NCBI RefSeq assembly: GCF_024622505.1
Contig: NZ_JANKAS010000003.1
Span: 124,001 to 188,000, forward strand
From: Irregularibacter muris
GTDB lineage: Bacteria > Bacillota > Clostridia > Eubacteriales > Garciellaceae
Reading direction: 5' to 3'
Length of the DNA: 64,000 bases
Part shown: positions 53,972 to 62,747 of the stretch, piece after piece
Position numbering within the stretch: position 1 is the first letter of the stretch
Layout of the letters: every line of letters starts with the position of its first letter
Notes under the pieces: generated by a model
What the model saw: only the letters and a program-made list of their open reading frames with translations
Told to the model about the DNA's origin: nothing
Database searches by the model: none
Position numbers and translations under genes: made by a program

Positions 53972-54235
53972 CTAATAGATTTCTAGAGAATCAATAATGG
54001 CCACTATAGCCGCATCTATGGGGGTTTTATCTTGAAAAACCGTCCGGGCCGATCCCCCAGAGGCGATGATGACTCTATCTCCAAAGCCGGCACCCACAGT
54101 ATCTACGGCGATCAGGGGCTGACCATTATTTTCAAATGCTGGATTGATGGGTTGCACGATAAGGAGTTTGCTACCGATAAGTTTTTCGTTTTTGGTGGTG
54201 GCTACTACATTTCCCTTTACTTCGGCTAAATACAT
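53972..54235 (-). CDS. pduN: PduN, pentameric shell vertex protein (EutN/CcmL family)
   Basis: 87 residues, the usual length. Family blocks are MYLAEVKGNVVATTKNEKL, LLIVQPIN, AVDTVGAGFGDRVIIASGGSAR and the C-terminal IDAAIVAIIDSLEI. Pentamers close the corners of the icosahedral shell. The start follows AAGGTGATGAA. It is separated from pduM by 377 bases, the only long gap in the operon. Confidence 0.94.
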   Translation of the reverse strand: MYLAEVKGNVVATTKNEKLIGSKLLIVQPINPAFENNGQPLIAVDTVGAGFGDRVIIASGGSARTVFQDKTPIDAAIVAIIDSLEIY

Positions 54236-54275
54236 TTCATCACCTTGCTCTCTATGATAAATTTATGCCTTACAC

Positions 54276-54450
54276 TGTTGAGATATTTGATTCCGATTTT
54301 CTCTTGTTTCGAGGTTAAGAGTTTGTAAATTCACGCCAGGCAGCGTTAAAAACTCGCCCCGCTCAAACACTTGACTTAAAACGCCCGTCTAGCTTATTTA
54401 CAAACTCTAAGCCTCTTCACAAAGCAAAATCTCCATCAACTATCTCAACA
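54276..54450. repeat. 175-bp imperfect palindromic element inside the pdu operon
   Basis: The ends are TGTTGAGAT (54276-54284) and ATCTCAACA (54442-54450). Arms of about 55-70 bases pair with mismatches, including a perfect inner block AGAGTTTGTAAAT (54318-54330) / ATTTACAAACTCT (54396-54408). The GC-rich middle is unlike its AT-rich flanks. No protein is encoded. It fits a MITE or REP-type element. Its RNA would fold into a very long hairpin between pduM and pduN. Confidence 0.7.
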
Positions 54451-54523
54451 GGTTACATGGTTATTTCAAAACAATAACTAATTTGGTTCTTTGTCCCAGC
54501 GGGGGATTACTCTAAATTCTTAC

Positions 54524-54610
54524 TTACCTTTCACTATTCTTCGGTCTGAGCAAAACATAGAGAAATCCCTGCCTTGGATGGGTAAACCCCGGGTAGACAG
54601 AATCCTCCAT
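54524..54610 (-). CDS. Possible 28-residue small ORF after pduM
   Basis: ATG at 54610 lies 2 bases after the pduM stop, and the frame runs to TAA at 54524, beginning MEDSVYPGFTHPRQ and ending RPKNSER. A weak AGAAGA lies upstream within pduM, so coupling is possible. There is no recognised family. It may be chance or the remains of a gene broken by the palindromic element next to it. Confidence 0.22.
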   Translation of the reverse strand: MEDSVYPGFTHPRQGFLYVLLRPKNSER

Positions 54611-54612
54611 CC

Positions 54613-55347
54613 CTATATTCTTCTCATAATCATATTCTTCTCATCTATATAATCCTCTGCTTCCATGGTGAGCTTTGAATCTTTGGCAATGTGTATAACT
54701 TTACTATTGGTATGATTTATGGAATATTCCATTCCTTTGATATCCCTTAGGGTGATAAATTTTTGATGTAAGATGGGTTTGTCTTGTATATTTTTTGGGG
54801 GTTGCTCAGGAATTTTATTGATTTTATTCTCCATGGATAGATTATGTTGTACTACCCTCACGCCTATCTCCCTCAGCTCTGTCATAAAACTATTGATTTT
54901 TTTGGCCAATCCTGGATTTTTTATATCTTGAAGATCTTCACTTAGGCAATAGACAGGCTTATTGGCTTTAAGGGTTTCATAGATAAGCCCACCTAGGCTG
55001 TCCTCAAAGTCTAAATCTTTGATGTTTTTCAGTTCTCTTAGGGAAACATTGGATAAGATCATTCCTTGGTAATCCTTTATCAACTCTTTACCCTTTAGAT
55101 CCTCAAGTTTAGTGCTTCTAAGCTTGGTCATATTTTTATAAATGGGATCTTGGTATTCCTCCTGATTGTTTTGTAAGAGAGATAGGACTTCAAATTCATA
55201 GTTCCTATCTATTATTTTTTTCATTAAAATTCTTAGGGTGGAGAAATCTGTGGAATCCTTTAAAACCAAGAGAATTTTCTTTTGACACTGTAAGGCTTTT
55301 ATTCTTTTGATCACTTCTTTGACGATGATATCTATGGTTGGTTGCAT
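54613..55347 (-). CDS. PduM-like microcompartment protein with flavoprotein-like N-domain
   Basis: 244 residues from the ATG at 55347 (GGAGGGAAATTAAA upstream); a longer start overlaps eutJ. An amphipathic helix (about 3-20: TIDIIVKEVIKRIKALQ) precedes an alpha/beta domain (KKILLVLKDSTDFSTLRILMK..., SLGGLIYETLKANKPVYC) like the flavoprotein fold. The last 50 residues (HQKFITLRDIKGMEY...SKVIHIAKDSKLTMEAEDYI) resemble the end of Salmonella PduM, a structural protein needed for compartment formation. Salmonella PduM is much shorter (about 163), so this is a PduM-related or flavoprotein-fused form. It begins 1 base after eutJ. Confidence 0.68.
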   Translation of the reverse strand: MQPTIDIIVKEVIKRIKALQCQKKILLVLKDSTDFSTLRILMKKIIDRNYEFEVLSLLQNNQEEYQDPIYKNMTKLRSTKLEDLKGKELIKDYQGMILSNVSLRELKNIKDLDFEDSLGGLIYETLKANKPVYCLSEDLQDIKNPGLAKKINSFMTELREIGVRVVQHNLSMENKINKIPEQPPKNIQDKPILHQKFITLRDIKGMEYSINHTNSKVIHIAKDSKLTMEAEDYIDEKNMIMRRI

Positions 55348-55348
55348 T

Positions 55349-56176
55349 TTAATTTCCCTCCACTGCACTGAGTGCTATGCCTAGGGGAGTGACTAACATG
55401 GGATTGTAGGGTTTTATGATAGGTAGGCCTAAATCTTTTTGGAAGTGTTGTTCAAATCCTTGGATTTGGGATCCTCCACCTACGAGATAAATCTCTTTAA
55501 CCCCTTTATTGCCAATAGAATTTTTGACGATATTGGCCATTTTGTCTATGACTGGCAAAAGGGTAGCTAGAATTTCCCTGGCTCTCTCCTGGGAACATTT
55601 GATTTTTTCAGCCTGATCATAGTCTACATGGTAGCGTCCCGATATGACTAAATTCATGTGGTGACCTCCGGTGGCCTCGTCATGGGTGAAGACTACTTTT
55701 CCCTTTTGGAGTTGGGAAATGCCAGTGGTACCTCCACCGATATCCACCACTGCTCCTTCTTGAATCTTTAAAAGCTTTGCCGCAGCAGAAGGTTCATCTA
55801 CCATATTGACCACTTGAAAATCACAGGCTTCTAATACATTGGTAACTATCTTTTGGGAGGACTCTGCTACTCCCGGTGGTATGGCACCAGCAGCTTTGAT
55901 TAGGTGTACCCCCAATTGCTTTTCTAGTTGAGCCTTTAATCTGCGCACAACTTCAATAGCTCCGATAAAATCGACAATGATTCCGTCTTTCACTACCTTT
56001 GCCCTTTCAAAGGCACCGGCGATGATCCTGCTTTCTTGGTCTAGGACACACAGAACAATGGAAGATGTGCCTAGATCAACACCGGTATAGAGTTCGCCTG
56101 TATAAGGGTGATGTTGTTGGGTTTTGATGAGGGTTTCAAAATCTTTGATTTGTTTGTTGGTTTCCTTTAGATCCAT
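55349..56176 (-). CDS. eutJ: EutJ family protein (Hsp70-like chaperone)
   Basis: 275 residues with the actin/Hsp70 ATPase fold: phosphate-1 GVDLGTSSIVLCVL, VVDIGGGTTGISQL as phosphate-2, and the adenosine motif IYLVGGGSQIQGFE. EutJ is normally part of ethanolamine-utilisation operons and is of unknown exact role, perhaps in assembly or enzyme reactivation. Its presence in a pdu-type operon, between pduL and pduM, is a Firmicute variant. Confidence 0.9.
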   Translation of the reverse strand: MDLKETNKQIKDFETLIKTQQHHPYTGELYTGVDLGTSSIVLCVLDQESRIIAGAFERAKVVKDGIIVDFIGAIEVVRRLKAQLEKQLGVHLIKAAGAIPPGVAESSQKIVTNVLEACDFQVVNMVDEPSAAAKLLKIQEGAVVDIGGGTTGISQLQKGKVVFTHDEATGGHHMNLVISGRYHVDYDQAEKIKCSQERAREILATLLPVIDKMANIVKNSIGNKGVKEIYLVGGGSQIQGFEQHFQKDLGLPIIKPYNPMLVTPLGIALSAVEGN

Positions 56177-56194
56177 CTTCCAGCCTCCTCTAAC

Positions 56195-56851
56195 TCATTT
56201 GGTTTTTTGTATCGGCGGAAGGATTTCCCTAATCCTTACTCTATCCCCATTTTTTAGATTGGCTGCATTGGCTTCATCTACATCGATATGCATCTCTAGG
56301 GCGTATTTGTCTGATACCCTAAGCATGACGTCTTTGAAGATCAAGGCTCTAGGGCCAGTGGTTTCTACTTGAACGATTTGGCCATTTGTAAGCCCATGTT
56401 TTTGGGCGATATCCTCTGGCATGTGAATATGCCGATAGGCGGCTATGGCTCCCTTGGGCAAAATGACTTCGCCCTTGGGACCTACTAAAGTCACGCTAGA
56501 CGAGTGTTGGATATTGCCTGATTCTCTGATGGGAGGATTGATGCCTAAGGTATAGCCATCGGTTAATGAGAGTTCTACTTGGGTATGGTTTCTGATGGGG
56601 CCTAGTATTCTTACTCTTTTGAGGCTTCCCTTTTGGGTTTTGACTTCTAGAGTTTCCTGGGCAGCGAATTCTCCCGGTTGTTTCAAGTCTTTATATCTGG
56701 TCAACTGATAGCCTTTACCAAAGAGGGTTTCTAAGTCCTCTTGTTTTAAGTGGATGTGTCTATTGGACACACCCACTGGCACAAGTAAGATATCTTCTAT
56801 ATAATTTTTTACTACCTCTTCCACTATTTTTCTTAGGTCTTGCCTATTCAT
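56195..56851 (-). CDS. pduL: PduL, phosphate propanoyltransferase
   Basis: 218 residues. It has an N-terminal encapsulation helix (about 2-20: RQDLRKIVEEVVKNYIEDI) and two PTAC domains. Zinc-binding His residues appear in VGVSNRHIHLKQEDL and AAYRHIHMPEDIAQ. It converts propionyl-CoA and phosphate to propionyl-phosphate, recycling CoA inside the compartment. The gene for propionate kinase, the next step, is not in the window. Confidence 0.95.
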   Translation of the reverse strand: MNRQDLRKIVEEVVKNYIEDILLVPVGVSNRHIHLKQEDLETLFGKGYQLTRYKDLKQPGEFAAQETLEVKTQKGSLKRVRILGPIRNHTQVELSLTDGYTLGINPPIRESGNIQHSSSVTLVGPKGEVILPKGAIAAYRHIHMPEDIAQKHGLTNGQIVQVETTGPRALIFKDVMLRVSDKYALEMHIDVDEANAANLKNGDRVRIREILPPIQKTK

Positions 56852-56859
56852 GTTGCCAC

Positions 56860-57135
56860 CTACTTTTTAGGAATAAGTATTTCCACATCAGCATGAGGTC
56901 TTGGAATAACGTGGGTAGATACCACTTCTCCTACCACTTGGGCAGCTGCGGTACCTGCATCTACGGCTGCCTTCACTGCCCCTACATCCCCTCTGACCAT
57001 AACGGTGACTAATCCAGAACCTATTTTTTCATAGCCTACTAATTCTACGTTGGCGGATTTGGTCATGGCATCTGCTGCTTCTATAGCTCCTACTAAACCT
57101 TTGGTTTCAATTAAGCCCAATGCGTTATTATTCAT
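56860..57135 (-). CDS. pduJ: PduJ/PduA-type hexameric shell protein
   Basis: 91 residues, one BMC domain: [41 protein letters not shown] and [10 protein letters not shown]. It is nearly identical to the pduA product at 63548 over most of its length. The symbol pduJ is given by position (next to pduK); PduA and PduJ cannot be separated by sequence alone. Hexamers tile the shell facets. Confidence 0.92.
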   Translation of the reverse strand: MNNNALGLIETKGLVGAIEAADAMTKSANVELVGYEKIGSGLVTVMVRGDVGAVKAAVDAGTAAAQVVGEVVSTHVIPRPHADVEILIPKK

Positions 57136-57137
57136 CT

Positions 57138-57689
57138 TTATTTCTCCTTTTCAATATAATGAATGCATTTTTTTCGAGGCTCTCCCTTATGTCTAGGACA
57201 ATCATTATCTAGACATAGATTACAGGTGGGAGTATCTTTTTCCCCAAGAACTGCTGATTCTTCTAAAGCTTCCTGAGTTTCTTCTTGAATCTCTTGAATG
57301 TCTAACTCTTCTTCCTGTTTTATTTCTTCTTGCTCTTCTATTTCCTCTATCCTTTCCTCTGAAATATTTTCTTGGCCAAAAGAAGTTTTTTCTTCTGGTC
57401 GGTTGTTAATGTTTGCATTATTTCTAATCAAAGGATCGATCTCCCTACTAGGTCTTGGAATGACTTTGTAGGAAATCACATCCTCCTTTACTTCCCTATT
57501 TCCCATTATGGCATCCACTGCTGCCTGTACTGCCCCTACATCCCCTGCTAGCTTTATGGTATGAAAGCCATTTCCTCTAGCAGCTTCTACTCCATGGAGT
57601 TCTATATAGGCTGATTTTAGGGCGGTATCTACAGCAACAATCGTAGCTGCCAATCCCTTAAGCTCTATTAATCCTAATGATTTATTCAA
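57138..57689 (-). CDS. pduK: PduK-like shell protein with acidic linker and cysteine motif
   Basis: 183 residues. The BMC domain (about 1-90: [32 protein letters not shown]) is followed by a Glu-rich disordered linker (about 98-150). A C-terminal cysteine motif follows: C-N-L-C-x4-C-P-x9-C at about 160-178. PduK of Salmonella has a similar C-terminal Fe-S-type extension. It is a minor shell component. The next gene (pduJ) starts 2 bases later. Confidence 0.88.
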   Translation of the reverse strand: MNKSLGLIELKGLAATIVAVDTALKSAYIELHGVEAARGNGFHTIKLAGDVGAVQAAVDAIMGNREVKEDVISYKVIPRPSREIDPLIRNNANINNRPEEKTSFGQENISEERIEEIEEQEEIKQEEELDIQEIQEETQEALEESAVLGEKDTPTCNLCLDNDCPRHKGEPRKKCIHYIEKEK

Positions 57690-57700
57690 TATTCACCACC

Positions 57701-58051
57701 TCAACTCCTAAAGGGTGCGCCCTTAACTAAGCGGGCAGCATTGACCCCTAAGTCTCTGCTAGCCTTTAAGGAATCTAGTAGGTTTCTGGTAAAGAGGAGA
57801 TAGTTTTCCGGCAGTTTTTCTTGATAAAGACTTGCAAGATACTGACTATCGACTCCTATACCTACCCCTAGTTGAGATTCCTTTATGGCTATTTCACAGA
57901 GTTCCTTTACATCATCCTTCTCTTTAAAGATTATTGTAAAGGGAATTCCCTCTTCCTCTATCCCGTAGGTAATCTCTTCAATCGCTTCAAAACTTTTTAT
58001 GTTTTTGTTTATGCATAGGACTATGCAAACCTTTTTATTTTTATCTTCCAT
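57701..58051 (-). CDS. pduH: PduH, diol dehydratase reactivase small subunit
   Basis: 116 residues. It matches the DdrB/PduH fold: IVLCINKNIKSFEAIEEITYGIEEEGIPF, then the block LGVGIGVDSQYLASLYQEKLPE, with the ASRDLGVNAARLVKGAPFR end. With PduG it forms the complex that swaps damaged cobalamin out of the dehydratase. It lies 8 bases after pduG. Confidence 0.93.
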   Translation of the reverse strand: MEDKNKKVCIVLCINKNIKSFEAIEEITYGIEEEGIPFTIIFKEKDDVKELCEIAIKESQLGVGIGVDSQYLASLYQEKLPENYLLFTRNLLDSLKASRDLGVNAARLVKGAPFRS

Positions 58052-58059
58052 ATGATCAC

Positions 58060-59862
58060 CTATATAACCAATCCCGTAGCAACGGCATTTCTTGGTCCCA
58101 TGGTCCCCCGAATATTGCCCCGACCTGCCACTACTCCATATTGGGACAGGGCGTCGGTAACCAGTTGGGGGATTTCAAAGTCTAGGGCAGAGCCCCCTAC
58201 TAGAACAACATGTTCTATGCCCCGAATATCTCCCGTCAAACTCACCTGACTTAAAGCCCTTAGGGCATTGGTGACAAATACCTTTTCCTTGGCATTTTTC
58301 CGAACAAATTTAATTTTTTCTATGGAAAGATTTTTGTCTATGGGGACCATCTCTTCTTCTTTGATGATAATGACCCGAGCAAAGAGTTTTGGATCTATGG
58401 GTTGTGGAAAAAATTCTACCGATCCATCTTCATGGCGGATGTGGAAGAGGCTCTCGGCCTTGGCTAGGGGATATTTCTTGATATCCTCGGCTAGTTCAAA
58501 GCTATCCAATCCCAATTCTGTCTGAATGAGGAGGGTGACCATATTTCCCGCCCCAGCTAGGTGAATGTGCTTTATCTCTCCCTCCCCTGTCATCATAGAA
58601 GCGTCGGTGGAACCTGCTCCCATATCCAAGATGGCAATAGGCTTATCGGCGCCCGGGGTAGTGAGAGCTCCCTTTATGGCCATCTCTGCCTCTACTCCCC
58701 CTACTTCCACCGACCTTTGGAGCCTTTCTTCCATGAGCTTGGCGATCCGATCCATTTGAAGTTTATCCGCCTTGACCATGGCAGCTACACCTACGGCATT
58801 TTCCATAGAAAATTCCCCTGCCAGTCCTCCAGTCACTTTTTGAGGAGATATGGTATCCACGGCTAAAAGGTCTTTTATCTTTACATCCCCATGTCTTTGG
58901 TCGGTGAGATTGGCCATGACATGGCGAATTCTTTCTAACATCCCCCCGGCATTGGTGCCGGCCTCTCCCACAATATCCTGTACCGGCTGACAGAGCTCTA
59001 GGGTTGTCATAAGAGCCTTTGCTCCATCATCTACATTGATTTGTTTGGAATTTTTCTCCCCCACTATAGTGATTTCACCAGCGGGTATGCTGCGTAGCTT
59101 TACATCTCCCTGGGGTGTTTTGATGACTACAGCAGAGCGATTGCCAATAAGAGCTCTAGCTATGGGGACTACAAATTTTGTTTCTTCACTATTTAGTTCA
59201 AAAAGTGTGGCTATGCCATAGGGATTGGAGAGTACTTCTACCACTTTTCCCACATGGGCAACCTCAACAGCAGTTAGCATTTTTTTAGGGATGTTGTCAA
59301 ATAAAGTGACTTCATCCACTATGGGAATGACTTTTTGCAGGCGGTTATTGATCAGCACACCATCATCATTTTCTGCAATAGCCCCTGGGATATTCACTCC
59401 TCTATCCATGGCTTCATTAATTCGTCGGGCGGATTCATTGAACCCCATGGTTTTAGGAATGAGAACAATGGCCTTTTCCCCTTTGGCTAGACTTTGTAAG
59501 TCTTCAATAGGAGTGGATATCCCTACCCCTATGCCTATTCCTCCAGGTGTGGAGGGGTTGTGACCGATCATCGTAGACTCTGTAATAATGGTTTCCGTGA
59601 TGGTTTCCATGGCCACATCCCCTATAACAGGTGCCGCTTCATTGATGCGGATAAGATCCACATCCTCCAGTTGAAGCCTTGCATTCTGTAGGGCTTTGTT
59701 TAGAGAACTATAAATGCCCGGTAGGTTATCCTTAGTGCCCTTTATTCCTGTGGTATTTACTAAGGCTTCACCCAAGAAGGTCAGGCCGCCATCTCCCTGC
59801 AATCTTCCTATGGCTGTTTCTGTTGAGGCATTTCCGATATCTATACCTGCTATAATTTTCAT
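58060..59862 (-). CDS. pduG: PduG, diol dehydratase reactivase large subunit
   Basis: 600 residues, close to the 610 of DdrA. An Hsp70-like ATPase: phosphate-binding IAGIDIGNASTETAIGRL, INEAAPVIGDVAMETITET, and LDMGAGSTDASMM. It exchanges inactivated cobalamin from diol dehydratase in an ATP-dependent way together with PduH. It lies 15 bases after pduE. Confidence 0.95.
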   Translation of the reverse strand: MKIIAGIDIGNASTETAIGRLQGDGGLTFLGEALVNTTGIKGTKDNLPGIYSSLNKALQNARLQLEDVDLIRINEAAPVIGDVAMETITETIITESTMIGHNPSTPGGIGIGVGISTPIEDLQSLAKGEKAIVLIPKTMGFNESARRINEAMDRGVNIPGAIAENDDGVLINNRLQKVIPIVDEVTLFDNIPKKMLTAVEVAHVGKVVEVLSNPYGIATLFELNSEETKFVVPIARALIGNRSAVVIKTPQGDVKLRSIPAGEITIVGEKNSKQINVDDGAKALMTTLELCQPVQDIVGEAGTNAGGMLERIRHVMANLTDQRHGDVKIKDLLAVDTISPQKVTGGLAGEFSMENAVGVAAMVKADKLQMDRIAKLMEERLQRSVEVGGVEAEMAIKGALTTPGADKPIAILDMGAGSTDASMMTGEGEIKHIHLAGAGNMVTLLIQTELGLDSFELAEDIKKYPLAKAESLFHIRHEDGSVEFFPQPIDPKLFARVIIIKEEEMVPIDKNLSIEKIKFVRKNAKEKVFVTNALRALSQVSLTGDIRGIEHVVLVGGSALDFEIPQLVTDALSQYGVVAGRGNIRGTMGPRNAVATGLVI

Positions 59863-59877
59863 AGTGTGCCTCCCGTA

Positions 59878-60396
59878 CTATGCTTTAAGTCTTCCTCTTT
59901 TCTCATAAAGTTCTGCTGCTTCCCGTACAAAAGCAGCGTTGATGGTACAGGAATATTTATTTTCCAACTCATCTGCTATTTCCATGAGTTCTGCCTTGGT
60001 AGACCTGTAGGGTCGTAAAGCGTTATAGATTTCTAGAATTCTTTCATCAGGAACAGCGATTAACTCTGATGCTCTTCTAAGGTTTTTTGCAAAATTATCC
60101 CGACCTACAGACTCTGCCACTTGGGCCTGCATCTCTAAGGTTTCAGGCGCAATTTTTAAATCATTTACCGAGATATCTTCCTGTAATACTCCCTCCATAG
60201 TAATGGCGTCTAAGGTTTTTCCTGTGGGGGTTTTGATGATTTCAGACATTTTTTCACTTAAAGGATAATGTTTGTCAGTGACTTTTTCCATCCTAAAATC
60301 CTTAGGAGTTTCCTTAGGCTCTGTATAGCTACTGCCTTCTTGCATATTTTTCATCACGTCTTTGATCATCTGCTCTAGGGCTTTATTATCTATCAT
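59878..60396 (-). CDS. pduE: PduE, diol dehydratase small subunit
   Basis: 172 residues, the usual length. An N-terminal amphipathic helix (about 3-20: DNKALEQMIKDVMKNMQ) likely guides the enzyme into the compartment. The core follows: HYPLSEKMSEIIKTPTGK, ITMEGVLQEDISVNDLKI and AQVAESVGRDNFAKNLRRA. It is the gamma subunit of the B12-dependent enzyme. Confidence 0.95.
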   Translation of the reverse strand: MIDNKALEQMIKDVMKNMQEGSSYTEPKETPKDFRMEKVTDKHYPLSEKMSEIIKTPTGKTLDAITMEGVLQEDISVNDLKIAPETLEMQAQVAESVGRDNFAKNLRRASELIAVPDERILEIYNALRPYRSTKAELMEIADELENKYSCTINAAFVREAAELYEKRGRLKA

Positions 60397-60410
60397 CTTT
60401 CACCTCTCCT

Positions 60411-61052
60411 TTATATACTCGTTTCCAACTCTTCAGAAGGCTTATTTTTCACAACATGTTCGGTTTCTTTGATATGAAGAAGGGCTGCAATGGCTTGGTA
60501 TTTGGGACGAGCCATCTGATCATTTTTTGTAGGAACAGGGTTGGGGGATTCTCCCTTGGCATATTTTGCAGCGTTTCTCCCAATATCTCTATAAGTATCT
60601 AGATCGAGCAAGGGAGCCTGGGGAAATAGTTCTAAATTACTGAGGGGCGCTAGATCTTTAGAATGAATGACTGTCGTCCCCTTGGATTGGACACCCACAC
60701 CGATACCTGAGCCACTTAAAGTAGCGGCATGATGGGCGATAAAGGCTACATCAGAGGTATGATATACTCTAATTACCCTAGGGGTTAATCCTTCCTCTTC
60801 TATTCCTGCCATAACTTCCCTTAGGAGATCCTTATGGGGTACTTGGGTAATGGTTTTGGTCTGCTCTTCTCCAAAGGCAGGGCCTATACCAATGACGACT
60901 TCATCTTTTCTCTTTCCTGACTGAGCGATACCCTTTTGCCCTAGGGCTAAAGCTTCTTCCTCTATAATACAAGGAGCTGCATTATCCTTTTTATTTAGAT
61001 TTTGTAGTACTTCCTCTATAATACTCTTTAAGACCTTTTCATTAATTTCCAT
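60411..61052 (-). CDS. pduD: PduD, diol dehydratase medium subunit
   Basis: 213 residues. N-terminal encapsulation helix (about 1-20: [19 protein letters not shown]). The cobalamin-contacting core includes [37 protein letters not shown] and [19 protein letters not shown]. It is the beta subunit, positioned between pduC and pduE with gaps of 13-14 bases. Confidence 0.96.
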   Translation of the reverse strand: MEINEKVLKSIIEEVLQNLNKKDNAAPCIIEEEALALGQKGIAQSGKRKDEVVIGIGPAFGEEQTKTITQVPHKDLLREVMAGIEEEGLTPRVIRVYHTSDVAFIAHHAATLSGSGIGVGVQSKGTTVIHSKDLAPLSNLELFPQAPLLDLDTYRDIGRNAAKYAKGESPNPVPTKNDQMARPKYQAIAALLHIKETEHVVKNKPSEELETSI

Positions 61053-61065
61053 TTATTCTACCCTC

Positions 61066-62730
61066 CTATTCAAAGTCAGAGGCAGCAAGAGCGTTATCGA
61101 TATCTTTGACTTCCTGCCATCTTTCTTCACTCATGGAGTATCCTGTACCAGGACCTCTATAGTCGTTCTTATCATTTACTGCACTTCGCACGTGAAAGCT
61201 TTGGTCTACTATGGCGGAGGTATGAAGGTGATCTCCGGATACCCTAAGCTTTAACATATTCAGTAGGGTTTCGGCCACGTCATCATAGCCGGATTTTTTA
61301 ATGGCCTTGACAATATCTAAACCTGTGATACTGCCCTTCATGAGCTCCGTAGCTGCCTTGATGTCCTCTACCATATTTCTTTCAGGCATATCCTTGGATC
61401 CATGGGCATAGGTAGCAGCTTCCACTTCTTCATCCGTGATAAGGGGTAGATTGAGTTCTCTAAAAGTAGCCTGTAGCACCTTGGCCGCTTTGTTTCTTAT
61501 TTTGATGACTTCTTCTTCTTTGACTGGTCTTAAACCACCATCAACTTTAAGATCTCTTTGAAGAATATTGTAGTCATCATAGTCCTCGGCATCAAAGTTA
61601 GAACCGGCAAACATATTATCGTAATTAGGAGTGGAGGAATAGCCGGAAAAGATGAAGTCTGTCCCTGGAATCATTTGCATAAGGGTTCTAGCTGTCCTTC
61701 TAATGTCAGAGTGGGAGAAAGTCTGGTCATTACCAGAGGCCACTTCTAAATCCAACATGGCAGCCAATACATTTTCTGCTAACACGGCTCTTATTCCAGA
61801 AGGTACTGCCCCTGGTACTCCTATACAGGATATGGAACCATTTTGTAATCCCTGTACTCCTGCCCCCTTGGCTACAAATATACAACGGGACTCTAGGTAA
61901 AGCATGGAACCCTTTTCTGCATAACCCATGAGAACTTCTGCACCAGTCCCTGAAGTAAATCTCATTTTCAGCCCCCGTGAAGCATAGGCAGAGGCTAAAA
62001 AGGCCTTAGACCAAGGCGTGTCATCTCCATCAATAAATACTTGTTCTGTACCATAGACAGAAACCGTCTCAGCATAAGCGGTAAATCCTTTCATGCCTAG
62101 GGTTAATTCGGTAGCCTCTTCTACAGCACACTGGGTAAGGATACCCGGTCTACCTACATTAGCTCCGATAAGTAAAGAAATGGCATTAAAGGGTGCATAT
62201 CTTACTACAGCTACAGTGGTTTCCATTTCATCAAACCCTCTTAGGGCAGATTCTGCCGCATCTGCTGCAATCTGCACAGGGTTATCCTTTACGTTGGTGA
62301 CATGGCATTGATTTGAGGGGGTTTTTCTTGCTCTCATTTTCGTTAACGCCATCATGAGCTCTAGTACATTCATTTGGGCTAATACTTCAGCCGCCTTGGC
62401 TGGAGTAAGAGATAGAGTGATTTTCATGAGCTCCTCTCTAGGCACATTGATATCTACTAACATGTGAGCAATTTGCTGAGAGTCCATATTCATTACTTTC
62501 TCTGCATGTTCTAAATTAATGGCATAGTCTGCCACAAAGGTATCAATAAGGTCAAAGTCTTCTCTTTTTTTACCATCCAGTTCTACCACTTTTCCCTTTT
62601 CTATTTTTATGCTGGGTTTGGGATCATAAGGAGAGTCCATGGCAATCAGTCCTACTTCTGGCCATTCCTTTACAAATCCGTCTTGGTTGACGGGCCTTTT
62701 GGCAAGAATTTCAAAACGTTTGGATTTCAT
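61066..62730 (-). CDS. pduC: PduC, B12-dependent diol dehydratase large subunit
   Basis: 554 residues, exactly the length of the Klebsiella oxytoca enzyme, and its numbered active-site residues all align: Q141, H143, E170, E221, Q296, S301, D335, Q336 and S362. It converts 1,2-propanediol to propionaldehyde by a radical mechanism with adenosylcobalamin and K+. Glycerol is a side substrate for such enzymes; S301 and Q336 fit a diol or glycerol dehydratase, and sequence does not separate the two with certainty. It carries no encapsulation helix; PduD and PduE supply it. Confidence 0.96.
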   Translation of the reverse strand: MKSKRFEILAKRPVNQDGFVKEWPEVGLIAMDSPYDPKPSIKIEKGKVVELDGKKREDFDLIDTFVADYAINLEHAEKVMNMDSQQIAHMLVDINVPREELMKITLSLTPAKAAEVLAQMNVLELMMALTKMRARKTPSNQCHVTNVKDNPVQIAADAAESALRGFDEMETTVAVVRYAPFNAISLLIGANVGRPGILTQCAVEEATELTLGMKGFTAYAETVSVYGTEQVFIDGDDTPWSKAFLASAYASRGLKMRFTSGTGAEVLMGYAEKGSMLYLESRCIFVAKGAGVQGLQNGSISCIGVPGAVPSGIRAVLAENVLAAMLDLEVASGNDQTFSHSDIRRTARTLMQMIPGTDFIFSGYSSTPNYDNMFAGSNFDAEDYDDYNILQRDLKVDGGLRPVKEEEVIKIRNKAAKVLQATFRELNLPLITDEEVEAATYAHGSKDMPERNMVEDIKAATELMKGSITGLDIVKAIKKSGYDDVAETLLNMLKLRVSGDHLHTSAIVDQSFHVRSAVNDKNDYRGPGTGYSMSEERWQEVKDIDNALAASDFE

Positions 62731-62747
62731 TTATTTGCCTCCTATTC

